This document shows, one piece after another, positions 24,170 through 32,090 of a stretch of DNA of 64,000 bases. Source of the DNA: Virgisporangium aurantiacum (lineage in GTDB: Bacteria; Actinomycetota; Actinomycetes; Mycobacteriales; Micromonosporaceae). Under the pieces are notes generated by a model, which was given only the letters and a program-made list of their open reading frames with translations, did not search any database and was not told where the DNA came from. The position numbers and the translations under genes were made by a program. The stretch is from assembly GCF_016863635.1 (NCBI RefSeq), contig NZ_BOPG01000012.1:496001-560000 (forward strand), read 5' to 3'. Positions within the stretch are counted from its first letter, which is position 1; every line of letters starts with the position of its first letter.

Positions 24170-25366
24170 ATGTTCACCACCGACAACCGGCGCCGGATCA
24201 GGTTGGCGATCGTCTCACCGACCCCGCCGCGGCCCTGCCCCGTCGCCGCCCACACCGATGAACTGTGCCGGATGCTGCCGGTCGTCGCACCCCGCATCGG
24301 CCTGACCGTATTCGCCATCGACCACGGTGACGGCCCGCCGCACGCGGCGGGCCGGGCGGCGGCGGGCAGCATCGCCGCCGACGACCCCAGTGCCTACCGC
24401 CGGGCCGGTCAGCGCCTGCGGCGCCTCGGCGTCGACGTCGCGCTGCTGGAGGTCGGCCCGGGAAGCGCCGGCGGCCCGCGCGGGCGGTACCTGCTGGGGC
24501 TGACCGACGAGCTGACCCGGTTGGGCGTGCCGTACCTGGTCGCGCCGCACCAGGTGCGCCCGTTCCCGCGACCGGACGAGGCGAACGTGTTGTCGGCGCT
24601 GTGCCGGGACGCGGCTGGTGTCGTGGTCTCGTCGAACTGCGCCCGGCAGGCACTCGCGGCCAGTGGCATCGTGCCGCCCCGACGGGTGGCGGTGGTCCCG
24701 CCGGGGCCGGCGCCCGACCTCCGCGTGCCGCGCCCCCGACCCGCCGTTCTGGCCCGGTGCGGTGCCGGACCGGTGCTCACCACGCTGGGACACCTGTCAC
24801 CCGCGCGGGGCATCGAGGTCGCCGTCGCCGCGCTGCCCGCCCTCGCCGCCGTCCACCCTGACGTCCGTTACGTGGTCGCGGGCCGGACGCTCGCGTTCCA
24901 GGCCGGGCCGGGCGACGACCCCTACCGACGGGCCGTCCTCCGGGCAGCGACCGCGCTGAGGGTCGCCCACCGGCTCATCCTGCTCGACACCGACCTGTCG
25001 ATCACCGACACCGCCGCACTGTTGCACGCCACCGATGTCTACGTCGCCCCCGACCTCGACATCGGCCGCACCGACGACCGGCCGCTCGCCGACGCCGTCA
25101 CCCTCGGCCTACGGGTGGTCGCCACGCGGACGCCCTATGCGATCGAGACCATGGGCGACCGCCCCGGAGCGGTCGTGCCGCCCGGGAACCCCGACGCGCT
25201 CGCCGCCGCGGTCGAGCGGACCCTCGCCGGACCGACGCCGGCCGGCGGAAACCACACGTCCGTTCACGCCGCCGAGCAGATCGCCGGGCTTGTCGCGCTC
25301 GTGGCGTCGCCTCGCTCCGCGCCACGACAGCGGGCACCGGCTACCGGCCGGCGAAGCGCTGCCTGA
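24170..25366 (+). CDS. Glycosyltransferase, GT4-like
   Basis: A 398-residue cytosolic enzyme with two Rossmann domains. The N-terminal half has LAIVSPTPPRPCPVAAHTDE and a linker VSSNCARQALAASGIVPPRR. The C-terminal half starts with LTTLGHLSPARGIEVAVAAL, the equivalent of the GT4 nucleotide-sugar strand, and ends with RPLADAVTLGLRVVATRTPY and PGNPDALAAAVERTLA. The usual EGFG-type E-x7-E motif is altered to RPLADAVTLG, so catalysis is uncertain. It starts 9 bp after ppdK and is the last gene of the gap operon. Donor and acceptor are unknown; a stress-linked polysaccharide is one option. Confidence 0.75.
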   Translation: MFTTDNRRRIRLAIVSPTPPRPCPVAAHTDELCRMLPVVAPRIGLTVFAIDHGDGPPHAAGRAAAGSIAADDPSAYRRAGQRLRRLGVDVALLEVGPGSAGGPRGRYLLGLTDELTRLGVPYLVAPHQVRPFPRPDEANVLSALCRDAAGVVVSSNCARQALAASGIVPPRRVAVVPPGPAPDLRVPRPRPAVLARCGAGPVLTTLGHLSPARGIEVAVAALPALAAVHPDVRYVVAGRTLAFQAGPGDDPYRRAVLRAATALRVAHRLILLDTDLSITDTAALLHATDVYVAPDLDIGRTDDRPLADAVTLGLRVVATRTPYAIETMGDRPGAVVPPGNPDALAAAVERTLAGPTPAGGNHTSVHAAEQIAGLVALVASPRSAPRQRAPATGRRSAA

Positions 25367-25533
25367 CCGACCCTTCGCCGGACCCGACGTACCGGTGGTG
25401 GCGGCCGATTCCACGGTCGTGGGTTGCTGGTCCGTGGCGGGCGGCAGGGCGGTCAAGGCGGTTCCGGCGCCCGGGCTGGAGGCGATGGAGTCGGCGCATC
25501 TGACGGTCGACGGGACCTGTGTAACCCGCGAAC

Positions 25534-25548
25534 GTGCCGTTCGGCCCT
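25534..25548 (+). promoter_or_regulatory. DosR/OsdR-like box upstream of the PPOX gene
   Basis: GTGCCGTTCGGCCCT is identical to 19219-19233 upstream of gap. It lies 35 bp before the ATG at 25583. A weak AGATTG -10 candidate at 25572-25577 would give a near-leaderless transcript. A second related word, CGGGACCTGTGTAACCCG, is at 25511. Confidence 0.55.
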
Positions 25549-25582
25549 TCCGAACGGCGGTCTCCCCGGTCAGATTGGCCGG

Positions 25583-25993
25583 ATGGCGCGGTTGTCACCC
25601 CTCGGTCCGGAGAAATGCCTGTCGCTGCTCGCGTCGGTCCCGTTCGGGCGGGTGGTGTTCACGCAGCGAGCGCTGCCGGCGATCAGGCCGGTGAACCACA
25701 TCGTCGACCAGGGACACGTGGTCATCCGGACGAGCCTCGGTTCCGGGCTCGGCGCGGTGGCCGGTGCCGGCACCGTCGTCGCCTACGAAGCCGACGCGAT
25801 CGACCCCGACGCCCGCAGCGGTTGGAGCGTCGTGGTCACCGGCGTCGCCCGCGTCGTCACCGAACGGGACGAGATCGCCCGTTACGAGAGCCTCCTGCGG
25901 CCGTGGGTGGACGGGCCGCGCGACAGTTTCATCCGCATCCCCGTGGAACTGGTGACGGGCTATGCCATGGAACCGACCGCGGCGGACGGCTGA
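25583..25993 (+). CDS. Pyridoxamine-5'-phosphate-oxidase-family flavin-binding protein
   Basis: A 136-residue split-barrel protein. The landmark strands are SPLGPEKCLSLLASVPFGRV, RALPAIRPVNHIVDQGHVVI, AVAGAGTVVAYEADAIDP and WSVVVTGVARVVTERDEI. This is the short PPOX type of Rv0080 and Rv3129, both of which I recall as DosR-regulon members; they bind flavin or F420 rather than act in B6 synthesis. The ATG at 25583 is the only start that fits the domain. It has its own promoter box and is separated from the glycosyltransferase by 216 bp. Confidence 0.82.
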   Translation: MARLSPLGPEKCLSLLASVPFGRVVFTQRALPAIRPVNHIVDQGHVVIRTSLGSGLGAVAGAGTVVAYEADAIDPDARSGWSVVVTGVARVVTERDEIARYESLLRPWVDGPRDSFIRIPVELVTGYAMEPTAADG

Positions 25994-26010
25994 GAACGGG
26001 TGCAGCGGAC

Positions 26011-26045
26011 GGAGCGCCCGCCGGCAGGTGGCCGACGGGCGCTTC
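26011..26045. terminator. Hairpin between convergent PPOX and lectin genes
   Basis: AGCGCCCG (26013-26020) pairs with CGGGCGCT (26036-26043) and the stem extends to 10 pairs with one G-T. It lies in the 66-bp space between two gene ends and can serve both strands. Confidence 0.5.
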
Positions 26046-26059
26046 GAGACGTGCTGGGG

Positions 26060-26608
26060 CTACGCGCCGGTCGCGTAGAACAGCTGGTTCCTGGCGCCGT
26101 TGCCGTACCAGGTGATGATGTCGGCGCCGGATGCGCCGCTCGCGCCGCGCACGTCGAGGTACAGGCCGGAGGCGCGGTTCTGGATGGTGTAGGCCACGCC
26201 GTTGCCGGCGACGAGACCGGTGGCCCACTGGAGGTGGTAGTCGGTGTCGTTGCAGTACCACTGGAACGCGGTGTGTCCGGCGACGCCGTCCGAGGCCAGG
26301 CACAGGCCGCTGTTGACGTTCTTGATCCAGACGTAGTTCCCCTTCGCCTCCAGCTTCCACTCCTGGTGGTTGCCGGCGTTGAGCAGGTACTGGTCGATCT
26401 CGGCACCGGCGGCGGTCGAGGCTCCCCGCACCTCCACCGTCAGGAACGGGTTCGAACTCGGGGCGATCTTCACGGCCGTCCCGATGGTTGTGGCGTGGGC
26501 CGCGGTCCCGCTCATGCCGAGCATCGCAACGGCGGCAAGCGCGCCGAGGAGGGCGAGGCGGGTGGCGCGGGCCAGCCGGCTGCGGCCGGCCTGCAACAGT
26601 GGCGTCAT
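26060..26608 (-). CDS. Secreted ricin B-type (beta-trefoil) lectin
   Basis: A 182-residue exported protein. A signal peptide covers about residues 1-40 (RLALLGALAAVAMLGMSG, cut near AHA-TT). The rest is one RICIN trefoil with three similar repeats: NPFLTVEVRGASTAAGAEID then YLLNAGNHQEWKL; WIKNVNSGLCLASDGVAGHT then WYCNDTDYHLQW; and IQNRASGLYLDVRGASGASG then ITWYGNGARNQLF. The Q-x-W-type motifs are partly altered. There is no attached enzyme domain, so it is probably a free carbohydrate-binding protein. It is divergent from the AfsR-like regulator. Confidence 0.85.
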   Translation of the reverse strand: MTPLLQAGRSRLARATRLALLGALAAVAMLGMSGTAAHATTIGTAVKIAPSSNPFLTVEVRGASTAAGAEIDQYLLNAGNHQEWKLEAKGNYVWIKNVNSGLCLASDGVAGHTAFQWYCNDTDYHLQWATGLVAGNGVAYTIQNRASGLYLDVRGASGASGADIITWYGNGARNQLFYATGA

Positions 26609-26688
26609 GGTGTGGTCCCCATTCGTGGATGGCGGCCCGCCCGTTGCGGGCCGCCGGTCGGATCGAACGGTATGGAGACCGTCGTGGC

Positions 26689-26706
26689 GTCCGGCTGTAG
26701 CCGGAC
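26689..26706. promoter_or_regulatory. Palindrome in the lectin/regulator divergent region
   Basis: GTCCGGCT-GT-AGCCGGAC is a perfect 8-bp inverted repeat with a 2-base spacer, in the 206 bp between the lectin start and the AfsR-like start. It could be an operator for that regulator; no second copy was seen. Confidence 0.35.
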
Positions 26707-26814
26707 CGTGTCGCAATGGCGGCAGATAGTAGCGGTCGACCGGCAAGAACCGGCAATGTCCCCCGGGACCGGCCTCCCGTCACCGCGGGGGCGACGACTC
26801 GAACCGGACGGTCG

Positions 26815-29800
26815 ATGAGGCAGGGATCAGACACCACGGGGTTTGGCGCGATGGTTCGGCGGTACCGGTTCCGGGCCGGCCTGACCCAGAGCGAGCTGGC
26901 CCGCCGGGCCGGCGTCAGCGAGAGGTCACTGCGCTACCTCGAGCAGGGCCAGGTGAGCCGTCCGCAGGCGGTGTCGGTCGACCGGCTCGCGCGGGCGCTC
27001 GACCTTGCCGACGCCGACCGGGGCGCCCTGGTGTGCGCGGCGGAACCGGTCGCCGGAATCCCGGCGCGGCGGGAACCCGTGCCGGCCACCGATCAGCTCC
27101 GGATGGGCGTTCTCGGGCCACTGGTCGTGCACCGTGGCACCGCGGTCGTCGACATCGGGTCGACCCGGTTGCGGACCCTCCTCGGCCTGCTGGCGCTGCA
27201 GCCCCGGGTGCCGGTCAGCGCGGGCGACCTGATCGACGTGCTGTGGGACGAACCGCCCCGCACCTGTCGGGAACTCGTGCACACCTACGTCCGGCAACTG
27301 CGTCAACTCCTCGAACCGGCCCGGTCGCCCCGCGCACCGGCCGAGCTGCTTCAGCGCACGCGCGTCGGATACCGGCTGCAGGTGCCGCCCGGCGGCATCG
27401 ACACCGACGTCTTCGACGATCTCCTCGCGCGGACGCGGACCGCCGGTGGCCCGGAGCCGGCCCGGGACCTGTACCGGCAGGCGGAGGCGCTGTGGCGAGG
27501 CCCCGTGCTGGCCGACGCCACCGACCGGCTCCGCCAGCACCCGGCAGCGGTGGGTCTGGGCGTCCGGCGGCTCAGCGCTGTCCTGGAGCACGCCGATCTC
27601 TCGCTGGCGGCCGGGCACGGTGACGAGGTGATCGAACCGCTGCGGGTTCTCTCCTCCGCCGATCCGCTGCACGAGGGGCTGGCCGCCAGGCTGATGCTGG
27701 CCTACGCCGGCTGCGGCCAGCAGGCGGCCGCCCTCGAACTGTTCGAGTCCGTCCGCACCCGGTTGGATGACGAACTGGGGGTGCGCCCCGGGGAGGAACT
27801 GCGCGAGGCGCACCTCCGCCTGCTGCGCGGCGAGTGCGTCCAGCGGGTACCCGGCCCGCCGGGAACGTCCCGGACGGTGCGGCCCCGGTCGTCCGACGCG
27901 TCGCCGGCGTCGCCCAGGCCCGCACCGGCACCGCGGGGCACGGTGTCACCCGCCCAGTTGCCCGCCGACGTGCCCGGTTTCACCGGCCGGGACTCCCATC
28001 TGCGCCATCTCGACCGCGACCACCACGCCGGTGTCACGGTCATCACCGGCATGGGCGGCGTCGGGAAGACCGCCCTCGCCGTGCACTGGGCACACCAGGC
28101 CCGGGACCGGTACCCCGACGGTCAGCTCTACGTGAACCTGGGTGGCCATTCGGGCGGCGAGCCGATGCCGGTCCTGACCGCCCTCGCCGGCTTCCTGCAG
28201 GCCCTCGGGGTGCAGGCCGACCAGGTGCCCGCGGAGCCGGCACCCGCCGCCGCGCTGTACCGCAGCCTGCTCGCGGGCCGGCGCGTGCTGATCCTCCTCG
28301 ACAACGCGGCATGTGCCGACCAGGTCCGCCCGCTGCTGCCCGGTGACCCGCGGGTGCGGGTGCTGGTCACCAGCCGGGAGCGGCTGACCGGCCTGGTCGC
28401 GCGCGAGGGTGCGGACGCGCTGCCGGTCGACGGGCTGACCCCGGCCGAGACGTACGCGTTGCTGGCCACCATGCTCGGTGCCGAGCGGGTGGCCGCGGAG
28501 GCCGACGCCGCGGTGAGGTTGGCGGCGGCGTGCGGCTACCTGCCGCTGGCGCTGCGCATCGCGGCCGCGAACCTCGCCGGACGGTCCGGTACGGCGATCG
28601 CCGACCACGTCGACCGGCTCGACGCCGGTGACCGGCTGACCGCCCTGGCCGTCGCCGGTGACCCGGACACCGCCGTGCGGGCCACCTTCGCGATGTCCTA
28701 CCAAGGCGCCGATCCGGCCGAACGCGTCATGTTCCGCCGGCTCGGGCTGGTGCCCGGCCCGGACATCACGGCGGCGGCCGCCGCCGATCTGACCGGACAG
28801 AGCCCCGCGCGGGCCCGGGCGGTGCTCGATCGGCTGTCCGCCCGGCACCTGCTCCAGGAGCTGACGCCGGGCCGATACTCCCTGCACGACCTGCTCCGCC
28901 TCTACGCCACCGAACTCGCGCACACCACCGACGATCCGGAGACCCGCACCCGCGCACTGGCCGGGCTCGTCGCCCACTACCTCACCGGCGCCCGGAGCGT
29001 GTGCCACCTGGTGTACCGCAACCTGCTGCATCTGCCCGCCGGTGCCGACGACCGGTCACCCGCCGCCCCCGGCGCACCGACCGACTTCGAGACGCCCGAG
29101 CGGGCACTCGACTGGCTCGACGCCGAGCGCGCCAATGTCGTCGAGATGATCCGCCACCGGGCCGCGTCGGGCTCACCCGACGCCTGGCTGCTCGCCGACC
29201 CGGTGTTCGGCTACTTCCGGGTCCGGGCCCGCCACCTCGACTGGCAGGCCGTCGCGGAGGTTGCCCTTCGCGCCGCGCGCGTCGGCGGGAACACACACGC
29301 ACAGGCACAGGCCGAACTGAACCTCGGGTGCGTGTCGGAGGCCCTCGGCAGGTACGACGCCGCCGCCCGGCACTACCGGGACGCGCACGATCTGGCGGGC
29401 GCGGCCGGTTGGCCGGACTGCCAGGGCGTCGCCCTGAACAACCTCGGCAGCGTCCACTGGGCGCGCGGGGACGTACCCGGCACCGTCGAGCAGCTGAACC
29501 GGGCACTGGTCCTGCACGAGCGGGCCGGCCGCCGCGCCGGCATCGCCGTCACCCTCGCCAACCTGGCGGTGGCACAGCTGGAACTGGCGCGTGACCCGGC
29601 GGGCGGGCCGCAACCCGCCGCCCTGGCGCGTGCGCACCTGCGGCGGGCGCGGGCCATGCACCAGGACATCGGCGACCGACGCAACGAGAGCGACACCGTG
29701 CGGGTGCTCGCGCTCGTCGAACTGGCCGCCGGGCAGCCGGGTGCGGCCCTGCCGCTCGCCGAGCACGCGGTCGCGCTCGCCCGGGAGATCGGCGACCGCC

Positions 29801-30141
29801 GGTTCGAGGCGCTGAGCGTCAGCGCGCTCGGACTGGTCCGCGCACACCTCGGCGACCGCGCGGCGCTGGAACTCGCCATCCGGGCCGAGTCGCTGGCACG
29901 GGAACTGGACGAGGACCGCCTCACCGCGTCCGTCCTCACCGATCACGCCGGTGCGCTGCAGCGCCTGGGCGAGACCGAGGGTGCCCGGTCGACCGCCCGT
30001 CAGGCGCTGGAGACCGCCCGGCGCGCCGGCGTCCAGATCGTGGCGCGGCGCGCCGTCGCCATCCTGTCCACCATCGACCGGCACGGCTCCGGCACGACCA
30101 CCGCGAGCGTCCCACCGATCCGGACCGCCTGCCGTCAATAG
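26815..30141 (+). CDS. AfsR/SARP-like regulator with XRE head, NB-ARC and TPR domains
   Basis: A 1108-residue transcription factor. Residues about 12-68 are an XRE helix-turn-helix (LTQSELARRAGVSERSLRYL). About 100-190 is the OmpR-type winged helix of SARPs (MGVLGPLVVHRGTAVVDIG, LLGLLALQPRVPVSAGDLID). About 195-345 is the BTAD domain, 385-700 an NB-ARC ATPase with Walker A GMGGVGKTALAV and LILLDNAACADQVRPLLPG, and 770 onward TPR-like helical repeats (AQAELNLGCVSEALGRYDAA). The ATG at 26815 is used; an upstream ATG adds 33 unstructured residues. It probably controls secondary metabolism or the divergent lectin; which signal opens the ATPase is unknown. An XRE head in front of SARP is an uncommon arrangement. 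Confidence 0.85.
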   Translation: MRQGSDTTGFGAMVRRYRFRAGLTQSELARRAGVSERSLRYLEQGQVSRPQAVSVDRLARALDLADADRGALVCAAEPVAGIPARREPVPATDQLRMGVLGPLVVHRGTAVVDIGSTRLRTLLGLLALQPRVPVSAGDLIDVLWDEPPRTCRELVHTYVRQLRQLLEPARSPRAPAELLQRTRVGYRLQVPPGGIDTDVFDDLLARTRTAGGPEPARDLYRQAEALWRGPVLADATDRLRQHPAAVGLGVRRLSAVLEHADLSLAAGHGDEVIEPLRVLSSADPLHEGLAARLMLAYAGCGQQAAALELFESVRTRLDDELGVRPGEELREAHLRLLRGECVQRVPGPPGTSRTVRPRSSDASPASPRPAPAPRGTVSPAQLPADVPGFTGRDSHLRHLDRDHHAGVTVITGMGGVGKTALAVHWAHQARDRYPDGQLYVNLGGHSGGEPMPVLTALAGFLQALGVQADQVPAEPAPAAALYRSLLAGRRVLILLDNAACADQVRPLLPGDPRVRVLVTSRERLTGLVAREGADALPVDGLTPAETYALLATMLGAERVAAEADAAVRLAAACGYLPLALRIAAANLAGRSGTAIADHVDRLDAGDRLTALAVAGDPDTAVRATFAMSYQGADPAERVMFRRLGLVPGPDITAAAAADLTGQSPARARAVLDRLSARHLLQELTPGRYSLHDLLRLYATELAHTTDDPETRTRALAGLVAHYLTGARSVCHLVYRNLLHLPAGADDRSPAAPGAPTDFETPERALDWLDAERANVVEMIRHRAASGSPDAWLLADPVFGYFRVRARHLDWQAVAEVALRAARVGGNTHAQAQAELNLGCVSEALGRYDAAARHYRDAHDLAGAAGWPDCQGVALNNLGSVHWARGDVPGTVEQLNRALVLHERAGRRAGIAVTLANLAVAQLELARDPAGGPQPAALARAHLRRARAMHQDIGDRRNESDTVRVLALVELAAGQPGAALPLAEHAVALAREIGDRRFEALSVSALGLVRAHLGDRAALELAIRAESLARELDEDRLTASVLTDHAGALQRLGETEGARSTARQALETARRAGVQIVARRAVAILSTIDRHGSGTTTASVPPIRTACRQ

Positions 30142-31457
30142 GTCCGCGGGTCGAGCACGACCGCGAGACCGCGCCGGGCGGCGGCGGGGCCGACGGTGTT
30201 GGCGGTCGCGATCTCGGTGAACCGGTGCATCGCGTCCGGGCCTGACAGGGCGCCGGTGTCCTCGTCGAGATGTTCGGCGAAGAGTTCGGTTCTCAGGGCG
30301 CGGGCGAAGTCCGGGTCCCAGACGCTGGCGTTGATCTCCGCGTTGCCGTGCAGCGACGCCCGATGGATGTTGGCCGACCCGATCGTGACCCACGCGTCGT
30401 CGACGATCATCAGCTTGTCGTGGACGTACACCGGCCGTGGGTCGCCGCCACCCGCGACGAGCCCGGCGAGCAGGAAGGTCGGTCGCGACGCCAGCGCGGA
30501 TCTCATCGACCGCAGGGTCGCGATCGTGCCGCCGTCGGGCTCCGTCGGGACGACCGCGATCACCGTGACGCCCCGGTCGCACGCGTCGGTGAGCGCGCCG
30601 ATCACGCTCTCCTCGCCGAAGTACTGGTTCTCGAGGTAGATCGTCCGGCGTGCGCCGGTGATGGCGGCGAGGTACTGGTGGAGGATCGAGCGCTCGCCGG
30701 CCGCGATCGGGAACGCGTCCGCGCCCGGAGCGGGGTGGGCGTCTTCGATCGTGCCGGGGTGGATGGTGCGCTGGATCTGGACGACGCTGTCGCCCCGGTG
30801 CGGGCCGACGGCGTCGGGGAACGCGAGGTCGTCGGCGCCGTCGACGGGCCACCGGCCGTCGTCGCGGTGGCGTTCGGTCGCGGCGTTCCAGCGTTGGACG
30901 AAGTTGTGCCGCACGTCGGTCGCCGACGGCCCGGCCAGCTCCAGGTACGCGTCATGTGTGCTCCGCGGTTCCGGGTGTCCTTTGTGGACGACCGCCTGCG
31001 GGTTGCAGTTGATGCCGCCGACGAAGGCGACCTCGGTCGGCTGGCCGGCGTCCACGATCCAGCTCTTCTGATGCTGGGCGAAGCCGTGCCCGGCACGGTC
31101 CCACCGGATCTTCACGGCCGAGCCACGCGCGGCCAGGAACCGCCGCTGTTCGACCGACCCCGAGAAGACGATCGGGCCGAACTGCTCCGTCTCGGGGCCG
31201 TGCCGCCAGAACAGCACCCGGACGTCGAGGCCGCGCGCCACCGCCGCGTCGAGCACGTCGAACAGCCCGCCGCGGCCACCGGGCAGCGCGAACCCGTCGC
31301 GGAGAATCGTCACCGTGATCCACACGCTCGACCGCGCGGACTCGATGACCTCGCAGATCCGCGTGAACGCGGGCAGGCCGTCGACCCAGGCACGGACCAG
31401 GTTTCCGCCCCGCACCGGATACGACGCGGGGACGTCGGCGATCCACTCCTCTTCCAC
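30135..31457 (-). CDS. Phospholipase D-like / cardiolipin-synthase-like protein
   Basis: A 440-residue protein with two HKD motifs: HQKSWIVDAG near residue 145 and HDKLMIVDDAWVTIGSANIH near 355, the latter with the GSAN segment. A first motif spaced by about 210 residues from the second is typical of the family. No membrane helix or signal peptide is visible, so a soluble phosphodiesterase or transphosphatidylase is more likely than a true cardiolipin synthase. The GTG at 31457 is inferred because the frame upstream overlaps the GNAT gene. The two genes are 7 bp apart, and the 3' end overlaps the AfsR-like gene by 7 bp. Confidence 0.8.
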   Translation of the reverse strand: MEEEWIADVPASYPVRGGNLVRAWVDGLPAFTRICEVIESARSSVWITVTILRDGFALPGGRGGLFDVLDAAVARGLDVRVLFWRHGPETEQFGPIVFSGSVEQRRFLAARGSAVKIRWDRAGHGFAQHQKSWIVDAGQPTEVAFVGGINCNPQAVVHKGHPEPRSTHDAYLELAGPSATDVRHNFVQRWNAATERHRDDGRWPVDGADDLAFPDAVGPHRGDSVVQIQRTIHPGTIEDAHPAPGADAFPIAAGERSILHQYLAAITGARRTIYLENQYFGEESVIGALTDACDRGVTVIAVVPTEPDGGTIATLRSMRSALASRPTFLLAGLVAGGGDPRPVYVHDKLMIVDDAWVTIGSANIHRASLHGNAEINASVWDPDFARALRTELFAEHLDEDTGALSGPDAMHRFTEIATANTVGPAAARRGLAVVLDPRTY

Positions 31458-31464
31458 GACGCGG

Positions 31465-32022
31465 CTAGCGCAGTTCGCCGGGGAGCAGGCTGTAGATGAC
31501 GCTGTCGCGGCGGCCGCCCTTGAAGGGCACATGGGACCGGAGGAGGCCCTCGCGGGTGAACCCGCACCGCTCGGCGAGGTGCCGCGACGCCTCGTTGTCG
31601 GGGCCGCACGTCAGTTCCAGCCGCGCGATCCCGAGGTCGGCGAACGCCCACCGGGCGAGCAGGCGGACCGCCTCGGTCGCCGCGCCCCGGCCCCGGGCCT
31701 CCGGGGCCAGCCAGTAGCCGACCGCCGCGCAGCCCTGACCGGGGCGGACCTCGTGCAGCGAGACGCTGCCGAGCACCGCGTCGGGGTCGCCCGGGCCGAC
31801 GATCGCGAGGTCGAGCGCCTCGCCCCGCACCCGGGCCGCCTCCTGCTCGACGAGGTTGGCGCGCGCGTCGGTCTCGGTGTACGGGGCGGTGCGCCAGGAG
31901 AACCGCATCATCGCCGGGTCGTCGAACGCCCGTACGATGGCCGGCACGTCGGCCCTCCCCCACGGGCGCAGCCGCACGACGTCGCCCGCCAGCGGCGGGT
32001 CCGGGAACCGGAGCCTGGGCAT
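31465..32022 (-). CDS. GNAT family N-acetyltransferase (RimJ-like)
   Basis: A 185-residue enzyme. The start LRFPDPPLAGDVVRLRPWG, the acetyl-CoA loop in VGYWLAPEARGRGAATEAVR (ARGRGAA) and the end LELTCGPDNEASRHLAERCG then FTREG are classical for RimJ/RimL acetyltransferases. The ATG at 32020-32022 is the first that matches the family start. It lies 68 bp after the MFS gene on the same strand. It might acetylate the candidate peptide encoded upstream, but housekeeping roles are just as possible. Confidence 0.85.
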   Translation of the reverse strand: MPRLRFPDPPLAGDVVRLRPWGRADVPAIVRAFDDPAMMRFSWRTAPYTETDARANLVEQEAARVRGEALDLAIVGPGDPDAVLGSVSLHEVRPGQGCAAVGYWLAPEARGRGAATEAVRLLARWAFADLGIARLELTCGPDNEASRHLAERCGFTREGLLRSHVPFKGGRRDSVIYSLLPGELR

Positions 32023-32090
32023 GGCGGACAGCGTAATGGCAGCCCCCGCCGGGATCGTGCCACCGGCGAGGGCCGCTCGCTTCGACGCCG

